Source: Clostridium aceticum (GTDB lineage Bacteria > Bacillota > Clostridia > Peptostreptococcales > Natronincolaceae). Taken from it: DNA of 64,000 nucleotides. How positions within the stretch are numbered: the first letter of the stretch is position 1; each line of letters starts with the position of its first letter. Both the position numbers and the translations under genes were made by a program. The stretch lies in assembly GCF_001042715.1 (NCBI RefSeq), contig NZ_CP009687.1, positions 1,727,418-1,791,417 on the forward strand, given 5' to 3'. Shown one piece after another: positions 27,918-36,237 of the stretch. The notes under the pieces are model-generated. The model worked only from the letters and a program-made list of their open reading frames with translations, did no database searches and was not told the DNA's origin.

Positions 27918-29063
27918 ATGAGTATTTATTATGTTCCACCAGTTAACTTAATTGGAAGAGGTTGTCTTGTAGAGATGAAGGAGCCTGTTAAAGCCTTAGG
28001 GGCAAAAAAGGCTTTTGTTGTAAGTGATAAATTTCTTGTATCAAACGGTACAGTAAAAAAGGTAACAGACTTATTAGATGAAATCAATCTACCTTATGTA
28101 GTTTATGATGATGTTAAACCAAACCCTACTGTTACCAATGTTAATGATGGTTTAGCTGCACTAAAGGCAGAAGGTTGTGACTTCGTTATAACAGTAGGCG
28201 GAGGTTCACCACAAGACTGTGGAAAAGCAATCGCCATTCTTGCTACAAATGGTGGAGATACAAGGGATTATGAAGGTGTAAACAAAACTACAAAGAAGAG
28301 TCTTCCTATTGTAGCTGTTACAACAACAGCAGGAACCTCAGCAGAAGTTACAATCAACTATGTAATTACAGACGAAGAGCGTCAAGTAAAAATGATTATG
28401 GTAGATACAAATTCACTGGCTGCCATCACAGTAAATGACCCAGAACTGATGTTAGCTAAGCCAGCAGCTTTAACCGCTGCAACTGGAATGGATGCCTTAA
28501 CCCATGCAGTTGAAGCAGTAGTAGCTAAGGGTGCATATGATGTGACAGATTCAACAGCTTTGTATGCAATCAAACAAGTTTTCGAGTTCCTTCCAAGAGC
28601 AGTGAAGGATGGCAATGATATTGAAGCTAGAGAACAAATGGGTTATGCATGTTTCTTAAATGGTATTGCCTTCAGTAATGCAGGTTTAGGAAATGTACAT
28701 GCTATGGCTCATCAATTAGGTGGTATTTATGATCTACCTCACGGTGTATGTAATGCAATGCTTCTCCCTATTGTTCAAGAAGAAAATGCAAAGGGTGCTC
28801 CTGAGAAGTTCCGTGCCATCGCAGAAGTAATTGGTATGAATGTTTCTGGTAAAACAGATAAAGAATGTGTTGATTTTGTAATCAACAAAATGAAGGCTCT
28901 TTCAGAAGAAGTAGGTATACCAAAATCTTTAAAAGAAGTAGGTGTTGATAATCCTGACTTCGAAAAACTTGCTGAAAATGCTATGAAGGATGCTTGTGCA
29001 GGCGGAAATCCAGTATTTTTTGACAAAGATAAATTAATAGAGTTATTTAAGAAAATAGCTTAG
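27918..29063 (+). CDS. Iron-containing alcohol dehydrogenase (DhaT / propanol dehydrogenase type)
   Basis: A 381-residue group III (Fe) alcohol dehydrogenase. The NAD-binding GGGSPQDCGKAIA segment and the metal region (NAGLGNVHAMAHQLGG … DLPHGVCNAM) with its His ligands are intact. It most resembles 1,3-propanediol dehydrogenase and Bacillus methanol dehydrogenase sequences. Next to the dehydratase it should reduce 3-hydroxypropanal to 1,3-propanediol or propanal to 1-propanol, recycling NADH. The ATG at 27918 has GAAGGGGA upstream. It is followed by a very strong terminator, and so forms a single-gene transcript. Confidence 0.92.
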   Translation: MSIYYVPPVNLIGRGCLVEMKEPVKALGAKKAFVVSDKFLVSNGTVKKVTDLLDEINLPYVVYDDVKPNPTVTNVNDGLAALKAEGCDFVITVGGGSPQDCGKAIAILATNGGDTRDYEGVNKTTKKSLPIVAVTTTAGTSAEVTINYVITDEERQVKMIMVDTNSLAAITVNDPELMLAKPAALTAATGMDALTHAVEAVVAKGAYDVTDSTALYAIKQVFEFLPRAVKDGNDIEAREQMGYACFLNGIAFSNAGLGNVHAMAHQLGGIYDLPHGVCNAMLLPIVQEENAKGAPEKFRAIAEVIGMNVSGKTDKECVDFVINKMKALSEEVGIPKSLKEVGVDNPDFEKLAENAMKDACAGGNPVFFDKDKLIELFKKIA

Positions 29064-29065
29064 AC

Positions 29066-29115
29066 CTCAGCCCAATAAAAAAACCCTCTCAAGAGGGTTT
29101 TTTTATTGGGCTGAG
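29066..29115 (+). terminator. Strong terminator after the alcohol dehydrogenase gene
   Basis: Two perfectly complementary 23-base arms (29066-29088 and 29093-29115; outer CTCAGCCCAATAAA, inner ACCCTC) enclose a four-base loop, with seven T's within the descending arm. Confidence 0.93.
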
Positions 29116-29256
29116 ATAAGATAAAGTCTGCTACATTTCATCACTATAAAAAAGTCCTACAGGCGAAAACTAATTGAAGGAAAACAGCGGCCTAGTAAAG
29201 AAAATAACTATAGTGAGTTGTAATAAAACTTTTATAGTTTAGTGTAAGATAGCGGA

Positions 29257-29318
29257 GTCATGGGGACGGTTCATCTGGCACGTATGTTTTTATGTGCCTG
29301 AGGAACTGTCCCCGTGGC
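29257..29318. repeat. Imperfect inverted repeat GGGGACGGTTC…GAACTGTCCCC
   Basis: TCATGGGGACGGTTCATC…GGCAC and GTGCC…GAGGAACTGTCCCCGTGG pair over roughly 20 of 24 positions. GGGACGGTTC…GAACCGTCCC palindromes are frequent intergenic repeats in alkaliphilic Clostridia as I recall them. It lies in a 340-base gap (29064-29403) that holds no gene. Confidence 0.65.
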
Positions 29319-29403
29319 GTAGCGAATGTAACATATTTACTACAACTTATATAATAAATTTTGTACCAGAAAGAATAATCATATAAAGTAAAGGGGAAAT
29401 CTT

Positions 29404-30819
29404 ATGAAAAAGCTTCTAATAAGCATTGTATTTGCTGCAATTATGTTTTCTACTCCTGCTATAGTTTTTGCTAATGCCGGGCCTGTATTTTGGCAGGGGC
29501 ATCCATCTTCAACGATACTGTCAATTGAAGAAAACTCTCCAATTAGGGTAGAAAAGGAAGACTTGGTTTTTGATTTTTCTGATGATGATCATTCCTTCCA
29601 CACCATCAGTGGGAAGGTTACTGCAACCTACGAAATGTTTAACCCAACAAATGAACTGCAATCAGTACAAATGGCCTTCCCTTTTATAGGAACGCTTGAC
29701 AGTTTTGTAGGGGAGGAAATTGTTATAACAGAAGATGAAAATGTACTGGAGTATGATGTATATATTGGAGATGTGGTGAACAGCTATAGAGATCCTTTAC
29801 AAGTGGATAAGAGAACAAACTTTGACTTTAAGAGTATTGTAGGTACTGTCACAAAGAACCCTTATAAGGCAAAGCATTTTACAGAAACTGAAAAGGGAAA
29901 ACGCTACATTATCGATGTAAAGCCAACCACTGATCAAAGGATAAACTTTGTCATAGACTTTAATTTCGATCATAAAAAAACAAAAGTATTAACAAATGGA
30001 TTTAATCGTTATGAGCGTAGTGGTGAAAAAACCAAAATTGCTGTTTGGTGTTATGAGCCGGAAACATTAGAAGTTTTTGTTTTAGGTGAGGATATTGATT
30101 TGAAGATAAGTGCTTATACAGATGGAGAATTTAAAGAGAAAACAAATTTTTTCACCTATGAAATTTTAACGCAAGAAATAGAACTCAAACAATATTTGAT
30201 ATCGTACATAACAAGTCATATCAATAGTAAAAACATTGAAATGATTTCAGATAATCAGATCTATAATCTGTATGCAAAATCTTTTGATGAATATCTTACA
30301 CAAAATATGGGGTATGTCTCCGAACATGATCTTCTAGCACAACAGCATGATCAGAGAATGTTAACCTTGGTCTACACTGTTGAATTTCCACAGAATGGAA
30401 GAAAAACAGTGGGTGTAAGCTATAGAACATCTGGAACAATGGATAAAACGAAAACGGTAAAACCCCTACACACCTTTGAATACATTTTAAACCCCGCTGC
30501 AAATTGGAAGGATTTTAAAAACTTAAATATTAAAATTATCACACCAGAAGAGGCTCCTTATGTAGTAAAAAGTAATATAGAATGGCTAAATCAAGAAAAT
30601 AAGCTCTACACAGCAACCCTATCAAGCTTACCAGAAGAAGACCTGTTTTTTACCCTTTATGCAGAGGAGAAAATTACACTGCTAGATAAAGTGGGAGGAA
30701 ATTTGCAGAAGCGTTTTGGATACCTTACTCCTATTGTCTTAGGCTTAGTAGGGCTTCTTATGATGGGAGCAGTTGTTATGGTCATTCTCTATAAAAAAAC
30801 AGGCAACGAGCTAGAATAA
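29404..30819 (+). CDS. Secreted, C-terminally membrane-anchored protein of unknown function
   Basis: A 471-residue protein with a signal peptide (KKLLISIVFAAIMFSTPAIVFA, cleavage after FA-NA). A long beta-rich extracytoplasmic region follows, then a C-terminal helix (LTPIVLGLVGLLMMGAVVMVILY) with a basic tail. The start of the mature part (EDLVFDFSDDDHSFHTISGKVTATYEMFN … AFPFIG) recalls DUF4424-type secreted domains, but I am not sure of the family. Start ATG follows AAGGGGAAAT. A 75-bp internal stretch (30392-30466) recurs at 35897-35971. No enzymatic motif is visible. A role in the envelope is all that can be said. Confidence 0.8.
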   Translation: MKKLLISIVFAAIMFSTPAIVFANAGPVFWQGHPSSTILSIEENSPIRVEKEDLVFDFSDDDHSFHTISGKVTATYEMFNPTNELQSVQMAFPFIGTLDSFVGEEIVITEDENVLEYDVYIGDVVNSYRDPLQVDKRTNFDFKSIVGTVTKNPYKAKHFTETEKGKRYIIDVKPTTDQRINFVIDFNFDHKKTKVLTNGFNRYERSGEKTKIAVWCYEPETLEVFVLGEDIDLKISAYTDGEFKEKTNFFTYEILTQEIELKQYLISYITSHINSKNIEMISDNQIYNLYAKSFDEYLTQNMGYVSEHDLLAQQHDQRMLTLVYTVEFPQNGRKTVGVSYRTSGTMDKTKTVKPLHTFEYILNPAANWKDFKNLNIKIITPEEAPYVVKSNIEWLNQENKLYTATLSSLPEEDLFFTLYAEEKITLLDKVGGNLQKRFGYLTPIVLGLVGLLMMGAVVMVILYKKTGNELE

Positions 30820-30842
30820 ACTACGAGCCTTAAAGCATACCT

Positions 30843-30870
30843 CTACTTCTAAACCGAGCTTTAGAAGTAG
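30843..30870 (+). terminator. Hairpin after the secreted-protein gene
   Basis: CTACTTCTAAA and TTTAGAAGTAG form a perfect 11-bp stem with a six-base loop, then AAAAAG rather than T's, so on this strand it is a weak terminator candidate. Confidence 0.5.
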
Positions 30871-30952
30871 AAAAAGTACAGATGATAGCGTGTTCATTGC
30901 CAAGGAAGTTAATGCAAGAGGATCTATGTGGTGGGATTTAGTATTGAGGTAG

Positions 30953-30983
30953 GTGAACCGTACCATAAATGACTGCGGTTTTA
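30953..30983 (+). repeat. Palindromic repeat PR, copy 1 (right half only)
   Basis: GTGAACCGTACCATAAATG then ACTGCGGTTTT matches the right half of a family of about 53 bp found five times between 30.9 and 49.7 kb. The left arm (AAAACCGCAGTTA) is missing here. Confidence 0.8.
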
Positions 30984-31092
30984 TTGAGAGCAAGTATTTT
31001 CAACAAAAGCTAGACTAAATTAATTAATATAAGGGGCAATCTGTCCCTATGTCCCTTGTAGGGAAAATAATAAATAGAAAGGAATTATAACT

Positions 31093-31407
31093 ATGACGTC
31101 CTTTACAGAAAAGGTGGTTCAGATCATATCCAGTATTCCTAGGGGAAAGGTGATGACCTATGGACAGATTGCGGGACTTTCAGAGCATCCCCGAGCCGCC
31201 CGCCAAGTTGTTCGCATACTTCATTCCATGAGCCGCAAGTATGACTTGCCATGGTACCGAGTCCTTAATTCAAAAGGGCAGATTGGATTTAAAGATGAAG
31301 AAGGCTTTAAGGAACAAAAACGGTTCCTGGAGCTGGAGGGGATTGAGGTAGGTATAAATGGCAGAATAGATTTAGACATATACCAATGGCATCCTGATAG
31401 GGTATAG
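31093..31407 (+). CDS. Alkyltransferase-like protein (ATL; MGMT fold without the acceptor Cys)
   Basis: A 104-residue protein of the Ada/MGMT DNA-binding domain family. The helix-turn-helix is IPRGKVMTYGQIAGLS, and the Arg finger region HPRAARQVVRILH is present. The active-site PCHR motif reads PWYRV, so Trp replaces the alkyl-accepting Cys. This is the definition of ATL proteins, which bind O6-alkylguanine without repairing it and hand the lesion to nucleotide excision repair. The start follows AGAAAGGAA. It lies alone, followed by an AraC-type regulator gene. Confidence 0.9.
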   Translation: MTSFTEKVVQIISSIPRGKVMTYGQIAGLSEHPRAARQVVRILHSMSRKYDLPWYRVLNSKGQIGFKDEEGFKEQKRFLELEGIEVGINGRIDLDIYQWHPDRV

Positions 31408-31563
31408 GGAAATAAAAGTGTATTGAGGAGATATTAGACGGAGAACTGAAAGTTTTATGAATACAAAAGATAAACTATGGTTTCAAAAAGACATTTCTCA
31501 TCAAGAATATCTTTTTGTTTAATGGTATCCTTTAAACATAATATAATGAGGAGGTAATTACTT

Positions 31564-32448
31564 ATGGAATCATGGGAATGCATAGAAAAAACAACTGATT
31601 ATATTGAAAAAAATTTGGATAAAGAAATAACGATTAATTGCTTGGCTGATATAGCTAATCTTTCTCCATTTTATTTTCAAAAACTGTTCAAGAGAGTAGT
31701 TAGTAAGACCGCTATGGAATATGTCAAACTAAGAAGGTTGGCTAAGGTTTCAGAAGAGTTAAAAATCAATAAAAAAGACAATATTATTGATATATGTTTC
31801 AAGTATGGTTTTGAAAACCACGAGACCTTTAGCAGGTGCTTTAAAGACGCATATGGATTAACTCCTTCAGAGTATAGGGCTAACCCTGTTTTGTTATCTC
31901 ATTTTTTAAAGCCAGAAATATTTTTACAATACAACATTATTGATGAAGATGTTCCTATTGTTACAGACGGAATAGTGCTTGAAATAACTCGGCATTTCCT
32001 GAATAAACCAAAATATTTTGCAGGTTACACAGTTGAAGTAACACATAAATCGCCTAGTATTGACCCATTAGAAGATATCTGGAACAAAGTGCATGCAATA
32101 AAGGCAAATATTGAACAATGTATGCCTGAAGGCAATGAAATCGGGATAAGTCTAAATATTGGAGAAAGTGAAAAGCTAAAATATTTTGCAGGTGTAGAAA
32201 CAAGAGAAAAAATAGAAGATGATAAGATGGAAACATACACTCTTATCGACAGGAGATATATTATATGTAAATTTGAAGCAGAAAATTTCTATACACTGAT
32301 AACAGAAACAATTAATAAAGTATACCAATATATGCATTTATGGATTACAAAGAAAAAAATCAATGTTGAACATACAGCTATTGAATTATACTACGGTTCT
32401 TCACCAGATAGAACTTATATGGAATTATGGATACCAATAATTGAATAA
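31564..32448 (+). CDS. AraC-family regulator with GyrI-like effector domain
   Basis: A 294-residue protein. The N-terminal 105 residues form the two AraC helix-turn-helix units (NCLADIANLSPFYFQKLFKR and IIDICFKYGFENHETFSRCF). The C-terminal 160 residues form a GyrI/SOUL-like drug- or ligand-binding domain (YFAGYTVEVTHKSPS … YTLIDRRYIICKFEAE … MELWIPI). This is the SoxS/Rob-BmrR-like architecture used for sensing small toxic molecules. Ribosome binding site GAGGAGG. The neighbouring ATL and truncated glycosylase genes are both DNA-repair related, but a shared role is not shown. Confidence 0.88.
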   Translation: MESWECIEKTTDYIEKNLDKEITINCLADIANLSPFYFQKLFKRVVSKTAMEYVKLRRLAKVSEELKINKKDNIIDICFKYGFENHETFSRCFKDAYGLTPSEYRANPVLLSHFLKPEIFLQYNIIDEDVPIVTDGIVLEITRHFLNKPKYFAGYTVEVTHKSPSIDPLEDIWNKVHAIKANIEQCMPEGNEIGISLNIGESEKLKYFAGVETREKIEDDKMETYTLIDRRYIICKFEAENFYTLITETINKVYQYMHLWITKKKINVEHTAIELYYGSSPDRTYMELWIPIIE

Positions 32449-32510
32449 AATATAGCTATCTACATGAGGTGAAGATAAATAATTAAATAAATATATCGGA
32501 GGTGCTTATA

Positions 32511-32939
32511 ATGCTTGAGTTGCCCGAAGCAGTAACTATCGCTAAACAGATTGATGATATTATTGTTGGGAAGAAGATTTCAGTCGTAACTGCTGACCAA
32601 AGCCCCCACAAATTTGCCTTTTACCATGGTAATCCTCAGGATTACCATTCTCTGCTTGCAGGAAAAATCATTAATCGAGCAAAGAGTTATGGTGGAATGG
32701 TTGAGATTAGGGGTGAGAATGCAGTAATACTTCTAGGTGACGGTGTAGGAATCAGGTTTCACGATGAAAGTGCTGTCCGTCCCCCAAAACATCAGCTTTT
32801 AATTGAATTCCAGGATTGTACGGCTCTAAGTGCTTCTATTCAGATGTATGGAGGGTTATGGTGTTTTAAGGACGGTGAATCCGATTATGTTTATTATAAA
32901 ATTGCAAAGGAAAAGCCATCACCCCTGTCCCAGCAGTAG
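32511..32939 (+). pseudogene. Truncated Fpg/Nei-family DNA glycosylase (N-terminal half)
   Basis: The frame begins with MLELPEAVTIAKQ, the catalytic N-terminus of the Fpg/Nei family, after GGAGGTG. It continues through the beta-sandwich (GVGIRFHDESAVRPPKHQLL) but stops after 142 residues. Full-length members have about 270 residues, with a helix-two-turn-helix and zinc finger that are missing here. The stop is followed within 40 bases by a PR repeat (copy 2). A truncated protein might be made, but without the DNA-binding half it is probably inactive. Confidence 0.8.
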
Positions 32940-32980
32940 TTCAGGTAATAATTAATGTTTTAATAAATTAACCTTCATGC

Positions 32981-33034
32981 AAACCGCAGTTACAACGTTA
33001 CGGTGAACCTTACCACAAATGACTGCGGTTTTTT
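32981..33034 (+). repeat. Palindromic repeat PR, copy 2
   Basis: AAACCGCAGTTACAACGTTA, then CGGTGAACCTTACCACAAAT, then GACTGCGGTTTT: a full-length copy with complementary ends (AAACCGCAGT/ACTGCGGTTT). Directly after the truncated glycosylase gene. Confidence 0.85.
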
Positions 33035-33101
33035 GTAATCGATTATTTTCAAGAGGAAAAGTAGAGAAGAATAAAGAAAAATCTAGAGATTAATAATAAA
33101 T

Positions 33102-33157
33102 AGAAACGTAGAAAAGGACTAAAACGAGTATAAGCTTTAGTCCTTTTCTACGTTTCT
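33102..33157. repeat. Long perfect hairpin (22-bp arms)
   Basis: AGAAACGTAGAAAAGGAC… and its exact complement …GTCCTTTTCTACGTTTCT form a 22-bp stem around about 12 bases. No T-run follows, so it may be a terminator-like element or a repeat. The AGTCCTTTTCT part recurs in the hairpin at 51.06 kb. Confidence 0.7.
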
Positions 33158-33197
33158 ATAGAGATAAGATAAAAAATAAAAATATTTATGGAACATC

Positions 33198-33252
33198 TTG
33201 ACAAAAAATATATAATAGATATATAATGAATGAAAATTCATTCATTATATAT
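33198..33252 (+). promoter_or_regulatory. Promoter and palindromic operator of the TetR-esterase operon
   Basis: TTGACA (33198-33203), 18 bases, TATAAT (33222-33227). A perfect palindrome covers 33219-33252: ATATATAATGAATGAA, AA, then TTCATTCATTATATAT. It overlaps the -10 element and ends 15 bases before the TetR start codon, the usual layout for autorepression. Confidence 0.85.
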
Positions 33253-33267
33253 TAGGAGTGTACTTAA

Positions 33268-33870
33268 ATGGCTAGAACAACAGAAAAAAATCAACAAATG
33301 AGAGAATTAAGTAAAGAAAAAATCCGAGCAGCTGCTTTAAATCAATTTTCAAAGAAGGGGTTGTTTGCTACCCGTATTCAAGATATTGCAACGGAGGCTA
33401 ATGTATCACAAGGTTTATTGTACCGGTACTATCCTTCAAAGGATGATATTTTTATTGATCTAATTGATAATGCACTAGACAAAATAAATGAGGCTTCATA
33501 TTATGTATATAATTTAGATATGAAGGCCAAGGAAAAAATAACCTTAACCCTGACAGAGCTTTATAAGACTATTGAAACCAGCGAAAGCTTTAGGGAAACC
33601 TGTAGCTTAATAGCACAAGCCATGAATTCCACTGCAATTCCAGAAAAAGCACAAAAAATACTTAATGAAAAACGGGATATTCCATATGAAATCTTTGCAA
33701 AAATCATGGAGCAGGGGCAAAAGGAAAATACAATAGTAGATGGAAATCCTGAAGACTTAGCAATTCTATTTTGGAGCACCATCAATGGTTTAGCAATTTT
33801 TAATACTACAAGGCCATTACCATGTAGGTTACCTGATCAAGGTATTATTGAATCTATGTTGTTTAAATGA
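33268..33870 (+). CDS. TetR/AcrR-family transcriptional regulator
   Basis: A 200-residue repressor. The N-terminal helix-turn-helix (IRAAALNQFSKKGLFATRIQ … ANVSQGLLYRYYPSKDDIF) is a textbook TetR domain. The ligand domain (residues 60-200) is unassigned. GTGTTT-type spacing after TAGGAGTG sets the start. It is expected to bind the palindrome in its own promoter and to control the esterase gene 30 bases downstream. Confidence 0.93.
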   Translation: MARTTEKNQQMRELSKEKIRAAALNQFSKKGLFATRIQDIATEANVSQGLLYRYYPSKDDIFIDLIDNALDKINEASYYVYNLDMKAKEKITLTLTELYKTIETSESFRETCSLIAQAMNSTAIPEKAQKILNEKRDIPYEIFAKIMEQGQKENTIVDGNPEDLAILFWSTINGLAIFNTTRPLPCRLPDQGIIESMLFK

Positions 33871-33900
33871 CTACAGGAATCTTAAAAGGAGTTGTTTTAA

Positions 33901-34848
33901 ATGAGTTTAAAAGCAAAAATATTTCATGTTATGTTAAGATATAGGCATCTATTAAAGGGACAGTTAAAACCAGAAGTAATAGACAAAAATACATCCATTG
34001 AAAAGTTACGACGTGAAACCGATGAGATGGCTGCAAAACTACTAAAAAAAAATGACGGGATTACCTATAGGCAGTCAGAGTTCAAAGACTTTTATTCTGA
34101 ATGGGTTGAATTGAAGGGTACACCACGGGATAAGGTGTTGCTTTATTTCCATGGTGGTGGCTTTGTAATGGGTAATGCAAAATCCCATCGAAATATCGTT
34201 GGGAATATTGTAAAGCACTTAGGAGTAAATGCCTTAGTCTTCGACTATCGCCTTGCACCAGAAAATCCTGCCCCAGCTGCTGTTTATGACTCTGTAGTTA
34301 TTTATAAATGGCTGCTTGAGGAGGGCTATAAAGCAGAAAACATAGCGTTTGCAGGGGATTCAGCTGGTGGAGGAATTCAATTTGCCACAATGATAAAGTG
34401 TAAAGATGATGGGATACCATTACCTGCTGTATGTGCTGCGTTCTCACCGTGTACAGATATGACATTATCTGGTGAATCTCATAAGAGCCGTGTAAAGGCA
34501 GATCCATGTACACCAAAGGGGGCCAATCAAACCTATTTGGGTTATTATATAGGTGATGGTGATCCAAAGAACCCATATGCTTCACCGTTATTTGGTGACT
34601 TGCATGGACTGCCTCCGATGATCATTCAAGTCGGTAATGATGAAACTCTACGAGATGATTCGGTTCTTTTTGCAGAAAAAGCAAAAAAGTCAGGGGTAGA
34701 AGTGAAAATAAAGGTTTGGAAGGGAATGTTTCATTGTTTTCCAGTGTTGGCACCTATGTTTCCTGAAGCCACAGAAGCTTTAAATGAAACCTGTAGCTTT
34801 TTAAGGGAAAAGCTCAACGTATCGTCAGTAAGATATACAAGCGATTAG
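33901..34848 (+). CDS. Alpha/beta hydrolase (HSL-type esterase/lipase)
   Basis: A 315-residue hydrolase. The oxyanion-hole motif HGGGF is in YFHGGGFVMGNA, the nucleophile elbow is GDSAGGG, and the acid and His lie in QVGNDETLRDD and GMFHCFP. This is the hormone-sensitive-lipase (Abhydrolase_3) family, which cleaves short-chain esters. No signal peptide, so cytoplasmic. It is co-transcribed with the TetR gene. The substrate is unknown, and the regulator ligand may be that ester. Confidence 0.92.
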   Translation: MSLKAKIFHVMLRYRHLLKGQLKPEVIDKNTSIEKLRRETDEMAAKLLKKNDGITYRQSEFKDFYSEWVELKGTPRDKVLLYFHGGGFVMGNAKSHRNIVGNIVKHLGVNALVFDYRLAPENPAPAAVYDSVVIYKWLLEEGYKAENIAFAGDSAGGGIQFATMIKCKDDGIPLPAVCAAFSPCTDMTLSGESHKSRVKADPCTPKGANQTYLGYYIGDGDPKNPYASPLFGDLHGLPPMIIQVGNDETLRDDSVLFAEKAKKSGVEVKIKVWKGMFHCFPVLAPMFPEATEALNETCSFLREKLNVSSVRYTSD

Positions 34849-35028
34849 TTCTTCTAGTAACTGGGATTTTGGTAAAAAAATTGCTATTATTTGTAAAAAA
34901 ATCAAAGGATTTATATAGGATTTATAGAATTGATAATAACAGATTAAACTTATCTTCAAAGAAACCTCTTAGGAAATCAGAAATATAGTATGTTATATGA
35001 TAGAAAAAGCTAGATTAAGGAGGAAATA

Positions 35029-35898
35029 ATGATTTATTTAAGTACATTTACATTTCCAAATGAAGATATGGAATTTGATTTTTTAATAGAAGAAAAAAGA
35101 ACATGCTATGATACATTTTATCCATTCAAAGTATTATCAAAACATAATTTCGTAAGAATTGATTTTGAACCAATTACAGTCTTATATGGTGGAAATGGTT
35201 CAGGAAAATCAACAGCATTGAATGTAATAGCAGAAAAAACAGGGATTCTTCGAGACTCTATCTATAATAAATCTAATTTCTATTCCGACTATGTTAATAT
35301 GTGTGGGATGCAGATTGAAGATGACATTCCTGAAAATAGCAGAATCATAACAAGTGATGATGTATTTGATTATATATTGAATATTCGCAACCTCAATGAA
35401 GGAATTGATGAAAAACGAGAAAAAATTTTTGAAGAATATTTAGAGGCGAAATATGCTAATTTTAAACTAAAGTCTATAGAAGATTATGAACAATTAAAGA
35501 AAGTAAATAGTGCTAGAAATAAAACTCAATCAAAGTTTGTAAGAAATGAGTTGATGGACAATGTGAGAGAGTATTCAAACGGTGAAAATGCATTCCGATA
35601 CTTTGTAGAAAAAATCAGTGAAAATGGGCTATATGTATTGGATGAGCCTGAAAATAGCCTTTCTCCTAAACGGCAGATAGAGTTAATGAAGTTTATTGAG
35701 GACTCCGCACGGTTTTTTAGTTGTCAATTTATTATATCAACACATTCACCGTTTTTACTTGCCATGCATGGAGCAAAAATATATGATCTTGATGAAAACC
35801 CAGTTAATGTAAAAAAGTGGACAGAATTAGAGAATGTGCGTACATATTATGAATTTTTCGAAAAATACAAAAAAGAATTTTCCAGTTGTTCACCATAG
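35029..35898 (+). CDS. AAA ATPase (OLD/ABC-like ATP-binding protein), intact copy
   Basis: A 289-residue soluble ATPase. Walker A is GGNGSGKST at residues 54-62, Walker B is GLYVLDEPENSLSP near 205, and a switch His is in FIISTHSPF. The ABC signature-like stretch is YSNGENAFRYF. The N-terminal motif IYLSTFTFPNEDMEFDF recurs in two damaged copies at 38.5 and 43.6 kb, so this is the parent form or the only survivor. Start after AAGGAGG. The gene ends at a junction with a foreign 75-bp segment, and its last codons may have been altered. No nuclease domain is fused. Function unknown. Confidence 0.85.
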   Translation: MIYLSTFTFPNEDMEFDFLIEEKRTCYDTFYPFKVLSKHNFVRIDFEPITVLYGGNGSGKSTALNVIAEKTGILRDSIYNKSNFYSDYVNMCGMQIEDDIPENSRIITSDDVFDYILNIRNLNEGIDEKREKIFEEYLEAKYANFKLKSIEDYEQLKKVNSARNKTQSKFVRNELMDNVREYSNGENAFRYFVEKISENGLYVLDEPENSLSPKRQIELMKFIEDSARFFSCQFIISTHSPFLLAMHGAKIYDLDENPVNVKKWTELENVRTYYEFFEKYKKEFSSCSP

Positions 35899-35971
35899 AA
35901 TGGAAAGAAAACAGTGGGTGTAAGCTATAGAACATCTGGAACAATGGATAAAACGAAAACGGTAAAACCCC
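35897..35971 (+). repeat. 75-bp copied fragment of the secreted-protein gene
   Basis: Bases 35897-35971 match 30392-30466 with two adjacent mismatches (AGAATGGAAAG versus AGAATGGAAGA, then identical through GTGGGTGTAAGCTATAGAAC to GGTAAAACCCC). At 30.4 kb this is internal coding sequence. Here it is non-coding and begins at the stop of the AAA gene. Confidence 0.9.
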
Positions 35972-36237
35972 CGTCTGCCGTCCCCGCTTGGCCACATTTA
36001 AGCAAAGATTTTTCTGAAATGATTTCTATTTGGTTATAAATATGATATTATATTAATAAATCATAATCGTGATTACAATATAAACAAATACAATGAAACT
36101 GCTTTTGACATGGACTTATGAAACTTTAGAATTAGGACGATAAAGTATTTTTAAATTTCATTAAAACATCTTGCAGTCTACTAAAAGGTGAATAGCTTCT
36201 TATGACCTTAAAATATTAATTTCAAAGGAGTAAAAAT

